The notes beneath the pieces are model-generated. The model saw nothing but the letters and a program-made list of their open reading frames with translations. It was not told the origin of the DNA and did not search any database. Shown piece after piece: positions 34,291 through 46,320 of a stretch of DNA of 64,000 nt (position 1 is its first letter; each line of letters begins with the position of its first letter). The position numbers and the translations under genes were made by a program. Source of the stretch: Cervus elaphus (lineage: Eukaryota; Chordata; Mammalia; Artiodactyla; Cervidae); the NCBI RefSeq assembly GCF_910594005.1, contig NC_057829.1, positions 62,355,001 through 62,419,000 on the forward strand, in the 5' to 3' direction.

Positions 34291-34406
34291 GCCCTATAAG
34301 GCAATGCTCACAAGATCCAGGCAATAGGCTATGGATGTATCTTTTGTGGGGATAACCATTTGACCCATTATAGCATCTTCTGAATTAACTCTTATCTTTT
34401 TATAAA

Positions 34407-34604
34407 GGTTTCCCTGGTGGCACAGACTATAAAGAATCTGCCTGCAATGAGGGAGACCCAGGTTTGATCCCTGGGTTGGGAAGATCCCCTGGAGAAGGGA
34501 ATGGCTACCCACTCAAGTATTCTTGCCTGGAGAATCCCACTGATGGAGGAGACTGGGGGGCTGCAGTCCATGGGGTCACAAAGTTGGACACAGCTGAGTG
34601 ACTG
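34407..34604 (+). mobile_element. Bov-tA SINE
   Basis: SINE from gtttccctggtggcacagac to ctgagtgactgac. Flanks tatctttttataa (34393-34405 region) and tatcttcctataa (34609-34621 region) are a likely diverged duplication. Confidence 0.94.
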
Positions 34605-34633
34605 ACACTATCTTCCTATAAGACATACCCGTT

Positions 34634-36346
34634 GAGTCAGTGAGTCATTTCAGTCCCTCAGTCGTGTCTGACCCTTTGCGACCCCATGAATCGCAGCACG
34701 CCAGGCCTCCCTGTCCATCACCAACTCCCAGAGTTTACTCAAACTCATGCCCATCGAGTCGGTGATGCCATCCAGCCATCTCATCCTCTGTCGTCCCCTC
34801 TCCTCCTGCCCCCAATCCCTCCCAGCATCAGGGTCTTTTCCAATGAGTCAACTCTTCGCATCAGGTGGCCAAAGTACTGGAGTTTCAGCTTCAGCATCAG
34901 TCCTTCCAATAAACACCCAGGACTGATCTCCTTTAGGATGGACTGGTTGGATCTCCTTGCAGTCCAAGGGACTCTCAAGAGTCTTCTCCAACACCATAGT
35001 TCAAAAGCATCCATTTTTCGGCACTCAGCTTTCCTTATAGTCCAACTCTCACATCCATACATGATCACTGGAAAAACCATAGCCTTGACTAGATGGACCT
35101 TTGTTGGCAAAGTAATGTCTCTGCTTTTTAATATGCTATCTAGGTTGGTCATAACTTCCCTTCCAAGGAGTAAGCGTCTTTTAATTTCATGGCTGCAGTT
35201 ACCATCTGCAGTGATTTTGGAGCCCAAAAAAATAAAGTCTGACACTGTTTTCCCTGTCTCCCCATCTATTTCCCATGAGGTGTTGGGACCAGATGCCATG
35301 ATCTTAGTTTTCTGAATGTTAAGCTTTAAGCCAACTTTTTCACTCTCCTCTTTCACTTTCATCAAGAGGCTTTTCAGTTCCTCTTCACTCTCTGCCATAA
35401 GGGTGGTGTCATCTGCATATCTGAGGTTATTGATATTTCTCCCAGCAATCTTGATTCCAGCTTGTGCTTCCTCCAGCCCAGTGTTTCTCATGATATACTC
35501 TGCATATAAGTTAAATAAGCAGGGTGACAATATACAGCCTTGACGTACTCCTTTTCCTATTTGGAACCACTCTGTTGTTCCATGTCCAGTTCTAACTGTT
35601 GCTTCCTAACCACATACAGGTTTCTCAAGAGGCAGGTCAGGTGGTCTGGTATTCCCATCTCTTTCAGAATTTTCCACAGTTGATTGTGATACACACAGTT
35701 GAAGGCTTTGGCGTAGCCAATGAAGCAGAAATAGATGTTTTTCTGAAACTCTCTTGCTTTTTCGATGATCCAGCGGATATTGGCAATTTGATCTCTGGTT
35801 CCTCTGCCTTTTCTAAAAGACTAGAGATCTCTTCAAGAAAATTAGAGATATCAAGGGAACATTTCAGGCAAAGATGGGTTCGATAAAGGACAGAAATGGT
35901 ATGGACCTAACAGAAGCAGAAGATATTAAGAAGAGGTGGCAAGAATACACAGAAGAACTGTACAAGAAAGATCTTCATGAGCCAGATAATCACAATGGTG
36001 TGATCACTCACCTAGAGCCAGACATAATATGAAGTCAAGTGGGCCTTAGAAATCATCACTACGAACAAAGCTAGTGGATGTGATGGAATTCCAGTTGGGC
36101 TATTTCAAATCCTGAAAGATGATGCTGTGAAAGTGCTGCACTCAGTATGCCAGCAAATTTGGAAAACTCAGCAGTGGCCACAGGACTGGAAAAGGTCAGT
36201 TTTCATTCCAGTCCCTAAGAAAGGCAATCCCAAAGAATGCTCAAACTACCGCACAATTGCACTCATCTCACACGCTAGTAAAGTAATGCTCAAAATTCTC
36301 CAAGCCAGGCTTCAGCAATGCGTGAACCGAGAACTTCCAGATGTTC
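34634..36346 (-). mobile_element. BovB LINE with inverted 5' segment
   Basis: One integration with two parts. 34634-35818 is the BovB 3' part on the minus strand; its frame 34781-35530 is open for 249 codons and keeps the reverse-transcriptase box NNLRYADDTTLMAES (YADD codons at 35408-35419). 35819-36346 is the adjoining 5' part on the plus strand, with PKKGNPKECSNYRTIALISH of the same domain. In element order the parts abut: the plus segment ends at ELPDVQ and the minus segment starts at FRKGRGTRDQIANIRW, with only a few bases lost. Flanks aagacatacccgtt (34620-34633) and aagacataccagtt (36347-36360) are the duplication. The inversion makes it non-functional. Confidence 0.95.
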
Positions 36347-36685
36347 AAGACATACCAGTTAGGATAACACTAATAGTAACCAGGGGGGCTTGCTAGGTCC
36401 TTCATATGCAGTAGCTCAGTTATTTTTCGCAGTAACTCTGGAAGGTGGATACTTGTATTACCCAATGCAGGGGAAGAACAGATGCTCTAACATCCATACT
36501 CCTTCAGCTTCACCAGGTAGTTGTGGTTTGTGGCCAGTGGGGCCGGAAGGTCCTCAAGGATCCTGGGGAAAAGAAAAGAAGGCAAGAAGGTCTCTGGCTC
36601 TGAACCCTCTTCCACCACAGCAGCCCCACCTGGGTCTGATGTAGATGTTAGGAGGCTGCAGAAGATTTCCTTTTGCTCCAAAGGG

Positions 36686-37200
36686 CTCAGTTCAGTCACT
36701 CAGTCATGTCCTGCTCTTTGTGACCCCATGGACCGCAGCACGCCAGGCTTCCCTGTCCATCACTAACTCCTGAAGCTTTCTCAAACTCATGTCCATCAAG
36801 TCGGTGATGCCGTCTAACCATCTGATTCTCTGTCATCCCCTTTCTTCCTGCCTTCAATCTTTCCCCACATCATGGTCTTTTCCAATGAGTCAGTTATTTG
36901 CATCAGGTGGACAAAGTATTGGAGTTTCAGCTTCAATCCTTCAGCTTCAGCATTAGTCCTTCCGATAAATATTCAGGACTGATTTCCTTTAGGATTGACT
37001 GCTTGGATCTCCTTGCAGTCCAAAGGACTCTCAAGAGTCTTCTCCAACACCACAGTTCAAAAGCATCAATTCTTTAGCACTCAGCTTTGTTTACAGTCCA
37101 ACTCTCACATCCATATATGACTACTGGAAAAACCATAGCCTTGACTAGATGGACCTTTGTCAGCAAAGCAATGTCTCTGCTTTTTAATATAGTGTCTAGG
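36686..37200 (-). mobile_element. 5'-truncated BovB LINE
   Basis: Antisense BovB 3' end from gctcagttcagtcactcagt to gctttttaatatagtgtcta. It carries an extra partial duplication of ttcagcttcaatccttcagc near 36930 and several indels. It has no active-site region. Confidence 0.95.
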
Positions 37201-37264
37201 CTGAGAAAATAGTTTGCGAACACAGTTCTGAATTCCACTGACTTGGTATTGTTTGTGCATTGGT

Positions 37265-37495
37265 CCAGGTTCAGGAGTCCCGCCTTTGGAGGCAGACACA
37301 TCTGAGCTCTGTGTCTTTGGACAAGTTACCAGACCTGTCTGAACACCATGTTTCTCATCTGTGCAGTGGAAATAATAACAGTGTCTACCTCAAAGAGTTG
37401 GCCTGAGAACTGGATGAGCTTACAGTGCACCTATAATGCTTCAGAAGGGCTCAGTAAAGAAGAGCTGTCATTTTCATTGTTATTGTCATTGACTT
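37265..37495 (+). repeat. MIR SINE
   Basis: MIR order: ccgcctttggaggcagacac, tttggacaagttaccagacc, gtttctcatctgtgcagtgg, aaataataacagtgtctacc. Confidence 0.88.
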
Positions 37496-38104
37496 GTGCA
37501 TTTCTCTACTGATCAGTTTCCTAGATATTCAATCTAGGACCTCTTGAAAGTGAAAATGACTCTCCAGAACTGGTGGGTCCAGCTGTCTTCCCTCACTAGA
37601 GCTTCTAGAGAAGAGAGGTGGCCTCAGGCCAGGACGACGACATGCAATGTCATTCCTCGTGGCTCATGCATGAGGACCCTGTCATCCACAGATATGTCCA
37701 AAGGGTCTGAGTTCGTGTCTTGGTGATGAATTCAAGGCACAACCTTTGCCTCAGACAGGAGTCCCAGAAAAGGCTGTGATGGTGAAGCTTGCTGGGCCTT
37801 GGAGGGAGGGGTGGGACTTTCTTGACACCTTTAATAATCGAAAAGGTTTATTTGCTGATGTCTGTGGGGTTCCAGGTGACCTTGCAGTAAGCAGTTGCTG
37901 CCTCAACGGCCAAGCAAAACTCCCTGTAAGGTGAGACGTAAGTGGCAAATGGGCAGCTTACCTGCCCCTGTGAAGGGCTTACGATTCCATTTGCTTCTAT
38001 TTGAATGAAACATGTGAGTTCCAGGTAGCAGGCTGACTGACACCAACCTCTTCAATGTATTAAAAAACAGCTGTTTAAGCACAGGTTCTGATTGAATTTT
38101 AGAA

Positions 38105-38290
38105 TGTATCATAATGAGAACTTAGTGTTTATTGACTGCTTACTGCCTGCCAGGCTCTGGGTTAAAGACATGTGTATCTGCATGTTCTCGTGTTCCCCCA
38201 GTGAGCCAACTATCCCTTTTTACAGATGAGGCCCAGGAGGTCAAGCAGCCCCCCAAAGGTCACTTAGTTGTGAACTGGGGGTTCACAGTG
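38105..38290 (-). repeat. MIR SINE
   Basis: Antisense MIR: tgcctgccaggctctgggtt, ctttttacagatgaggccca and caaaggtcacttagttgtga. Confidence 0.85.
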
Positions 38291-38984
38291 CATATTGGGT
38301 CCATGGGAGCCTCCGGAGGCTGTGCTTTCAATTCCACCCAGGACTGCGATCTAGAACTGGAGTGCTCCAGAGAAAGAATTCACACTGCCTGCTCTTTCCC
38401 ATTTTCACTTTGGACAGGATCTTCCCCTGATTGTCAAATGTCACATTTAGTAATAGTGATAATTAAGCAAAACAAAACAAACTGCTACCAGCGACAAAAC
38501 CCACACTAACAAACAAAAATTTTGCTTTTGAGTCAGATTCTCCTCTAAATCCCAGAAACCTACAACTATTGGTTCACAAAAGGAATGAACATGAACACAG
38601 ATCTAGACTGTTTCTCTTACAGCATGCTGGTGTGCCAGGGTGACAGACATGCTCTCCGATGGAGGTGCCAGGGCAGGGAGAACTTTCTGGAAAGTGCACT
38701 CTGAGAAGCAGAGCACTTATTTTAAGAGAAGAGGCACTGCTCTGGGGCAGAATAGGAGATGCTCCAAAAAGGCATTGGCACAAGGGTTTGCCTGGCATTG
38801 ATGGGCTCCCTACAGGGGCCAATGGTAGGATTTTGAGAATGAGGAGAGAGGTAACAGAATGGAGGGGTGGGGAGAGAGGGAGTGAGTGATAACAAAAAGA
38901 GTACGTTTTCACTGTGGCCCTCAGAAGGTGGGCTTGTACCTAACAGCATCAGCAGTATCTGTCAACAGCAGAAGCAGCCGCTGA

Positions 38985-39200
38985 TACTCGTTGAATGCTT
39001 ACAGTGAGTGATGTGCACTTTTATCGAATGATCTCATTTAACCTTCACAACAACTCTACAACGAAGGAATGATTATTACCCTTATTTTACAGGTGAGGCA
39101 ACTAAAGCTCAGCAAGGCTAAGAAACTTGCCTGAAATTGCACAGCTGGAAAGTGGCAGAAGCCAATTCAAACCCAGGCTTGTGGGATCCCAGAGCTTGTG
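38985..39200 (-). repeat. MIR SINE
   Basis: Antisense MIR, well preserved: gatctcatttaaccttcaca, cttattttacaggtgaggca, agaaacttgcctgaaattgc and attcaaacccaggcttgtgg. Confidence 0.93.
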
Positions 39201-39898
39201 TTCTTATATAACCTTCCTGTCTTTCATGTCATTGGTCCCCCGCTCTCAGAAGGCAGTGCATTTTTGTGCAGTGGGGGCTGTCTCCCTGCATCGGTTGTAT
39301 CTATTGTACTAGGGTGTGATGGACTGTTCACATCCTTGAAGTTAGGTTTAAAGGATTCAAAGACATTAGTATGGTGATGGGGAGGGTTGGGGAGGGGATT
39401 AGAAACCAGAAGTGGCTATGACATTTGTTAACACATACTGTAACCTCTCATCACTTCCTGTGTCAATCAGGAGAAGTAGGGTTTGAATTTGGGGGGGACT
39501 GGGGCAGGTTCTATGAGCCCTCTTTCCTCCTATCCCTGTATCATTTTCAGGGCCGCATAAGGGAAGTCCCTTCCTTCTTTACCTCCTCTAACTCCTGTGA
39601 GGGTCCCAATGTAGCCACAGCAGACAAGGAGGGGTCACCCTCTGGGAACGGGACACTCATGAAAAAGGGTCATTCCATGCTAAACCTCTGGCTCACTCAG
39701 TCCTGGGCACCTCAGGGAAAGGATGTAGTTTAAAGTCAGAGAACTGGGCATTCTGTGCCTTCTCAGCTGGGGGAGAGGATGGACACATCACATCCCAGTG
39801 GACAAAAGAAAAGGGACAGTTTCTTCTCTTTCAGAGATATTTCAATGCATTTAATAGAGATAGTAACGAGGGGTGTTAGACATTGTGTATTATTTTTT

Positions 39899-40078
39899 CA
39901 GTTGTGTCCGACTCTTTGTGACACCATGGACTGTACAGGGGCCTCTGTCCATGGGATGCTCCAGGCAGGAATACTGGAATGGGTTGCCATTCCCTTCTCC
40001 AGGGGATCTTCCCAACTCAAGGATCGAACCTGGCTTTCCTACTTTGCAGGCAGACTCTTTACCATCTGAGCCACCAGT
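39899..40078 (-). mobile_element. Bov-tA SINE
   Basis: Antisense SINE: cagttgtgtccgactctttg, gaatactggaatgggttgcc, and accatctgagccaccagtg. Confidence 0.94.
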
Positions 40079-40184
40079 GCTCATTGTTAGAAGTTAGTCA
40101 CCCTTTTAAGAAAGCAGCGTTCACTTGCTGCCCTAATCTATACCCCAAAGTGAGAGCATGTTCTTTTTTGTTTTTTAGTTAATA

Positions 40185-40400
40185 AGTTTTATCTTTCAGA
40201 GCAGTTTTAGATTCACAGCAAAATTAAGTGAAAGGCATAGAGAGCTCCCATGTGCACCTGACCCCACATGCCTGTAACATTCCCCATAATCAACATCCTT
40301 CCCTGCAGTGGTGCACTTGTTACAAGCAATGAACCAACGTAGACATGTCGTTATCACCCAGAGTCCACAATTTACATCTTGGTTGTACATTCTATGGGTT
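40185..40400 (-). repeat. Old L1 3' UTR fragment
   Basis: Antisense old-L1 phrase gagcagttttagattcacag, gagagctcccatgtgcacct and ccagagtccacaatttacat. Confidence 0.65.
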
Positions 40401-40469
40401 TGGAGCAAGTCCCTTTTTTTAATCTGATAGGAACAGGAAGGTATGACAGGCTCATGGTCACGTGGTGGG

Positions 40470-41345
40470 CTAATTCATTTGATGCCAGCCCCGACCCTCA
40501 TACCACACCTTCTTCTCCAGAAAATACAATCAGCTCATCTCCTGGGGGGCAGATAATAAGAAAGAGAGGTGGAGAGAGTCCACAGAGATGAAACTAACAG
40601 GAATAAATTCCATGGGCTTGAAAAAAAAACAGGAACCACCCCTCATCCCTGATGCTTCAAGGTGGGCCATTCAATGATTCATTCTCACCCCAGAAGACAG
40701 TGCGATCAGCCTGGGAGACTGTCTGGAAAATCAAGAACAGCAGGACGCTCCGTGAATGTCTCCTGGCCTGTTATCAGAGCATCACGCTACTCTGTGATTC
40801 CAAAGAACAAGCGGATCTTTGGAGTTAATTCAAGTCCTGGATCAGCTATAAGTGTAGAACTGCTATAAAGATTCTATGATGTAATGAGAATTAAGCTGTG
40901 GCTCAGGGGTCCCCTAGTCCACACCAGGTTCAATGATTCTGCAGGAAGATTCTTAGAACTGAGCGTATAGTACTCATGGCTAAGATTAATAAGAGTGATG
41001 GGGTAAAAAGTGAAACAAGCAAAGGGAAGAGATGCCCGGATGATGTCTGGAGGAGCAAGCACCCAAGAGTCCTCTCCCAGCAGATTCACACAGAACGTGC
41101 CGAATTCCCCCAGCAACAGGCTGTGACAATATGTGTGAAGCGTTGTCTGCTAGGGAAGCTCATTAGAGACTCGGGGTTCGTATTGGGAGCTAGTCACATA
41201 GGCACCCTCTGCTCGGCACATACCAAAAATCCGAACTCCCAGAAGGAAAGCAGGTACACAATACAAACCACAGCCTAGGCACTGTTATTCTGGAGGGAAG
41301 TGAGAACCCTTCCCAAATTCAAGTTCTCATATGCCAGCCAAAGGC
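40470..41345. repeat. Probable ancient interspersed repeat, family not assigned
   Basis: The stretch from gatgccagccccgaccctc through ccaagagtcctctcccagca, gggaagctcattagagactc and gaactcccagaaggaaagca reads like a mammal-wide LTR or DNA-transposon fossil that I have seen but cannot name. No frame with recognisable protein similarity is present. Confidence 0.4.
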
Positions 41346-42118
41346 TAACCTTGCAAGCAGCATTTTCTAAGGATAACAGGCTTATGTTAACTCTTTTCCA
41401 CACGGCCTGCTTTGAAGTTTGGCACACAGTGGACGTTCAATACACTGCAGCTATCAATACCAATAATGTCATGTTTTTATACCTTTCTCTACAGGAAGGA
41501 GAGCTCATCTTACCATCACAAGTGTCCTCAAGTCAAATCAGGTACTCCCTTGGAAAACAAAGAACACATGAGCACACAAGTGCACACATATCTACACACG
41601 CAAGTGTGTATCTAAGATAAAATAACTGCTTATATAAAACCTTTTCCTCTTCAAATGTCGAATCATGATTCTTTCATCTCTGGTCTTAGTTGCCATTTAC
41701 AGTTCTGATTAGTATGCTTTTCATTTCTTCAGCTGAGTCATTGATTAAAAAAAAAAAATGAGTTCATCAAGGCAGGACCCAGGACAGAGCTCCAGGCAGT
41801 CTACTTAAAGCCTTCCTTCAGGTTTTGGAATCAACTTCCAGGACATGATTCTGCTAAGAGAATGATCATCTATCTGGCTCATGGGTCCACATATTAGTTA
41901 TAATAATATGTGGGGAGGCTGTTAGCCATTTCACCAAAATAAAACTAAGCTATGTCTATAGCATCCTGCTAAACCACCAGCCAAATGCCTCCTTGTAAGG
42001 AAACAAGGTTAGCTGTGTATGGATTATTCTTAGGCAGCCAGTGCTAGTTCCTGGTGATCACACCCTGTGTCCTGAAAATGTATATGCTATTTGTTCCAAC
42101 TTCTTGTTAGTTAGCTTA

Positions 42119-42326
42119 TGTGTGCATGCTCAGTTGTGTCCGATTCTTTGCGACCCCATGCCTTATAGCCTGCCAGGCTCCTCTGTCAATGGAATTCTCC
42201 AGGCAAGAACACTGCAGTGGGTAGCCATTCCCTTCTCCACGGGATACTTCCTGACCCATGGATTGAACCTGGGTCTCCTGCATTAGTAGGCGGATTCTTT
42301 ACTGTCTGAGCCACTATGGAAGCCCA
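42119..42326 (-). mobile_element. Bov-tA SINE
   Basis: Antisense SINE: gcatgctcagttgtgtccga, caggcaagaacactgcagtg and tgagccactatggaagccc. Flanks gttagttagctta and agttagtttaca may be its duplication. Confidence 0.94.
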
Positions 42327-42414
42327 GTTAGTTTACAGATATTTCCTTTTTTTTCTCCCTGTTTGAAACAATTTGCCTCTTCTCAGACTGCACCATTTTT
42401 CCAGCATCACCATG

Positions 42415-42624
42415 CATCACCATGCTAGTAGTAAAGAACCCGCCTGCCAAAGCAGGAGACATAAAGAGACACGGGTTCGATCCCTGGGTCGGGAAGATCC
42501 CCTGGAGAAGGAAATGGCAACCCACTCCAGTATTCTTGTCTGAAAAATCCAATGGACAGAGGAGCCTGGCGGGCTACAGTCCGTGGGGTTGCACAGTTAG
42601 ATGCAACTGAAGCGACTTAGCACG
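42415..42624 (+). mobile_element. Bov-tA SINE
   Basis: SINE: agtaaagaacccgcctgcca, gggttcgatccctgggtcgg and gcaactgaagcgacttagca. It lies 90 bp from an oppositely oriented copy. Confidence 0.95.
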
Positions 42625-42958
42625 CATCCTTAAGAGCACAGTTGGTTCCCCAGCCCCTGGGATGTGCCTTGTGTTGTGATTTAATTTTAGTTGTGCAACT
42701 CACCTGCCTTAGGCTCTATTCCTTTAGTAGATTATTGGTTCCATCAGTCCAAGTTTGAAGACAACTCAAGGAGAAGATGGAAGCCAACAGAAGTTGCAAC
42801 TTCTACTTTCTTTCTATCACATGCAACACTGTATTCCTCACATCCATACCTCAACAGCTTGTTCTTTTTCTCATCTTTTGTTACTTCAAACAACAAATAC
42901 CAACACTTTACTCCAGGACATCAATGATTGGGAAGAGCAGTCATTAAAAACCCATCCT

Positions 42959-43092
42959 GGGATTTCCCTGGCAGTCAAGTGGTTAAGACTCTGTGCTGCC
43001 AACTCAGGGGACTTGAGTTTGAACCCAGGTAGGGGAACTAAGATCCCACATGCTGTGGAGTGTGGCCAAAAGATTAAAAAAAATTTTTTTAA
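42959..43092 (+). mobile_element. CHR-1 type SINE
   Basis: Starts ggatttccctggcagtcaag, then tgggacttgagtttgaaccc-type box B region, catgctgtggagtgtggcc and an A-rich tail. Confidence 0.88.
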
Positions 43093-43913
43093 TGGAAAAA
43101 AACCCCACCCAATTATAGGAGATTCATTATACTATTCTGTCTACATTTGTATATGTTTTAAATTCTTCAGTATAATTTTTTCAAAAACCACTGAAAATCA
43201 TTTCAATGATATTAGAAAACAAATTATCAGTCTGGATTTTGAGTCAGAGGGAAAGGAGAGGAGGGTATGTGTTCATGGAGTAGAATGTGTCGATATAGTA
43301 TCTTGGGGGAAATTATTCACTTCTCTAGAGCCTTCCAATCCTAAACCAAAAGCCCAAATACACTTCTTGTACTTCCACCCTTTAGGGTGGTGGTGGCTAA
43401 GGAAGAGAATTCTGAATCCACTTAAGCATGAACACCCCGACGCTCACATGCATTGGTCTCATGCCTTTTCCTACAATAAGCACCTACCCCAGGCTTGCAT
43501 CTAATTTGAATGGTAACTGATTAATTTCCATATGTACTTATTGCTGGTGTCTACCCTTTTTGGTGATATCTATTTTAGAACATGAGATCCCAGAAGACAG
43601 TTTCCACGTCTTTAACTCTCTTTAGAAAGCCCTGGAACCTCACTGTGCTCAGAAAACAAGCAGATCCCTATTCTTGGACGTGCAGCCTCTGTGCCTGTTC
43701 CTCCCCTTCATGCAGTGCCCATCTGTAACTGGGCTTCAGGTCACAGGACTGGGTCTCTCTGTCTAGTTTCTTAGTCAACCACCCAGGTGAAAGAAAGGAG
43801 AGGCTGAGAGGATCAGAAGCAGCCTTCCCAAACAAGACCAGGAGGCCCAGGTCACAGCCAGGAGAAGTTTCTGATCCACAGAAAACAGGACACCCTGCAT
43901 CAGTAAGAAACAC

Positions 43914-44340
43914 TCAGGACCATTTTTCAAAACTAGCAGCTGGAAAGGAATTAATGCAGATCACCATTTCGCGCACACACAGACTCATTCCAGCCTCAAA
44001 GAGCTTCACGGTCATTATTAAAGAACACATTTCAGAACATAATATTATCAGGCTATTGATGTTTGTTTCGATGTTTAATTCAGTAACAGCTCCAGTTGTG
44101 GAGAGCTTTAAATGAAATGAATGTTCTGAAGACCTGCACAAATGTTCCAATTTTCCACTGGCTTTCACAAGAGCTTTGGCAATGCCGTAGGGATGGGGGG
44201 CTCCTGATGCCACGAAGATCTTATAGGCGGGGAACTCAGGGGCCGGCTGCTGAGCAAGACCCTGCAGTCTTTCCATACAGAAAACAAAAAAGGCGGAGAG
44301 TTCCCCATGAATCCAAACAACAGCCGCTCCCTCTGTCACC
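43914..44340. other. Repeat-free block with a long open frame, possible conserved noncoding element
   Basis: Unique sequence with an uninterrupted minus frame of 142 codons (43914-44339). The translation matches no domain I know, has no clear start context and no flanking splice logic tied to CRTAC1. AT-rich cores such as gtttaattcagtaacag suggest a regulatory element instead. It could be an unrecognised exon, which I think less likely. Confidence 0.3.
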
Positions 44341-44819
44341 GCACATTAAATGATCCGGGACCGAAATTCAATACACACTTCGGGCACTCTTGTGGAACGG
44401 TACCCGTGCATCTCAGTGGCCAGCATCCCGGGAGGAATAGAAAGGCATTAAAAAAAAATAGACTCTCTTTTGAACACACACAGAGATAAAGAGAGAGACC
44501 ACACTGGGAAACCCTGCTAGGACAACTGGACTGAAGGTTCCAACAGGTATGGCCAACCCATGCTGGCTGGCACCTCCTCCTCACCCCTGAAGTTGGTGGG
44601 CCAGCAGGACCCCAAGGGTATGCAGAATCCAGGGACAAGAAAACCCAGAAGCCAGACTCAGAGGCTGCCCAGCCCCAATGTCCCTCGAGCCCCATCGTCA
44701 CCATTTCCTGTCCATTCCACCCTTAAAACCTTGTTTAGAACCAACCCCCACCACCAGCCCTGGTGAGTGCCTGCATCTTCTTTATGTTTTCCTGTGCTTG
44801 TCTTTTGCCTGGATCAACG

Positions 44820-45010
44820 GTTCTCCAAGAGTGGTCTCCTGACCGGCAGCTTCAGCATCACTTGGGAGGTAGTTAAAAATGCAAATTTCTCAGACCCCCA
44901 AATCCAGACTTTCCACATCAGAAACTCTGAGGATGAAACTCAGGAAAATGTGCTTTTAAATAGGCCTCCAGGTGATTCTGATGCCCATTCAAGTTTGAGA
45001 ATCACTGGCT
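44820..45010. repeat. MER5-type hAT DNA transposon fossil
   Basis: Clear MER5: gttctccaagagtggtctcc, cagcatcacttgggaggtag, ttaaaaatgcaaatttctca, ggcctccaggtgattctgat and gtttgagaatcact. Confidence 0.93.
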
Positions 45011-45039
45011 TGGACCGTCACAATGGTCTATAATGATCT

Positions 45040-45165
45040 CCTGCCTCCAAGCCATCCTTCAGTCTGGCCATCAGAGCTGCCTTCTTAAACACAGACTAAT
45101 CAGCTCCAGTGCTCATCACAGCCTGGCACATAGTAGGTGCACAATAAATCTTTATTGGCTGACAA
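45040..45165 (+). repeat. L2 LINE 3' tail
   Basis: Contains cctggcacatagtaggtgca and caataaatctttattggctg, the L2 3' end. Confidence 0.75.
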
Positions 45166-45339
45166 TGAAATACAGCCTTCGCTTTTAAGCCCTAGATGGC
45201 TACTCACGGCCTGTACAAAACAACCTAGAAATTCTCAGCAAGGTAGAATCATATTCGACTGTTATTTCTTATTAGTACTATTTTAATTAGTAGTTATTTG
45301 TGGAGCAATCTACTAACAATTTGGTAAATATCCTGTATG

Positions 45340-45500
45340 ATGCTATTTATTCTTTTTTCCCTTTTTAATCTGTCAGTCTTCAGGTGCAGAGGCGTCCTCT
45401 ACAGCTGAAGAAGTTGAGGCTCCAAGAGGTGATATAACTTGCCTAAGAACATACAGACACCAAAAGATGAGCTGGAGTTCATTCCAGGTTTGTCTTCAGG
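45340..45500 (-). repeat. MIR SINE fragment
   Basis: Antisense MIR: gaagttgaggctccaagagg, tgatataacttgcctaagaa and cattccaggtttgtcttcag. Confidence 0.65.
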
Positions 45501-45719
45501 GCTCATACCTTAAATGTATTTCCTTTCAAAATCAGACCTCAATGACCGTTTTACTCTCTTTCCACTGACACGAGCTCTCAGGCTCTGGCTTGTGCTATAA
45601 GCCTCTGTGAAGTCTCACTTGATCCTCTTTCAACAGAGGATGAACCACTTGCTAATGACACTTATGATCTGAGGCATTATGGTGGGTGGCTTATGGGTGA
45701 CTGACAACCCTTCCGTGAG

Positions 45720-45930
45720 TATTTCCTAAAGTGTGGTTGTCAGATCACCTACATCAGAGTCACCTGGGAAGTAGATGAGAAATGCAGAGCCCCAGGCTGT
45801 GACCCACCCCTCTCCCCACCCCACAATTCTAATCCAGTGGGCTTGGAGAGGGGTCTGGAAATGAATGCCTCTTTCCTAAGCACCTCCTCCCCTGGGGTTA
45901 TTCTGCACACTGATGTTGGAGGCCCACTGC
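45720..45930. repeat. MER5-type hAT DNA transposon fossil
   Basis: Pattern taaagtgtggttgtcagatc, agagtcacctgggaagtag, aatgcagagccccaggctg and ttctgcacactgatgttgga-like end. Confidence 0.85.
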
Positions 45931-46194
45931 TCTGGGGTGTGAGTTCATCTTGTCCAGGCAAGTCTGTAACAAATGCCCCGGGGGTACCCCTTGATAGGCC
46001 GTCAGTGAATGAATGAACAAATGAGCTCTTTTCTCTTAAAAGGATTGAGATGGGTTGGGGAGTTCCATAAAACACTCACAGGAGAAAAGACGCCTCGGCA
46101 GAGACAAGCTATCCAGATGTGGCACCAGCTGCTGGCCCAGAAGAAACAAGCCCGAGTGTGAATGGAAGACACATGTTTCAAGCCACAAAAGCTT

Positions 46195-46320
46195 GACATA
46201 TCGACTCTGGCAAGGCTTGCCGACCACGTGGTGCTGATAATGTTATTAACGCTGAATGTATTTGCCTGACCTTATCAGGCCTTATAAAGAGCACAGGAGT
46301 CTAATTAAGTTCGGATGCCA
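46195..46320. other. Repeat-free block, possible conserved noncoding element
   Basis: Unique sequence with an E-box (cacgtg), ctgataatgttattaacgct and gtctaattaagttcgg cores packed into 120 bp. Conservation was not testable. Confidence 0.3.

Noticed and set aside
34781..35530. 249-codon open minus frame with a YADD reverse-transcriptase box as a host gene
   Set aside because: It is the C-terminal part of a BovB element; the upstream half of the enzyme is inverted, so no complete protein can be made.
42755..43504. 249-codon plus open frame
   Set aside because: It runs through a CHR-1 SINE and AT-rich unique DNA with no protein similarity; no support beyond length.
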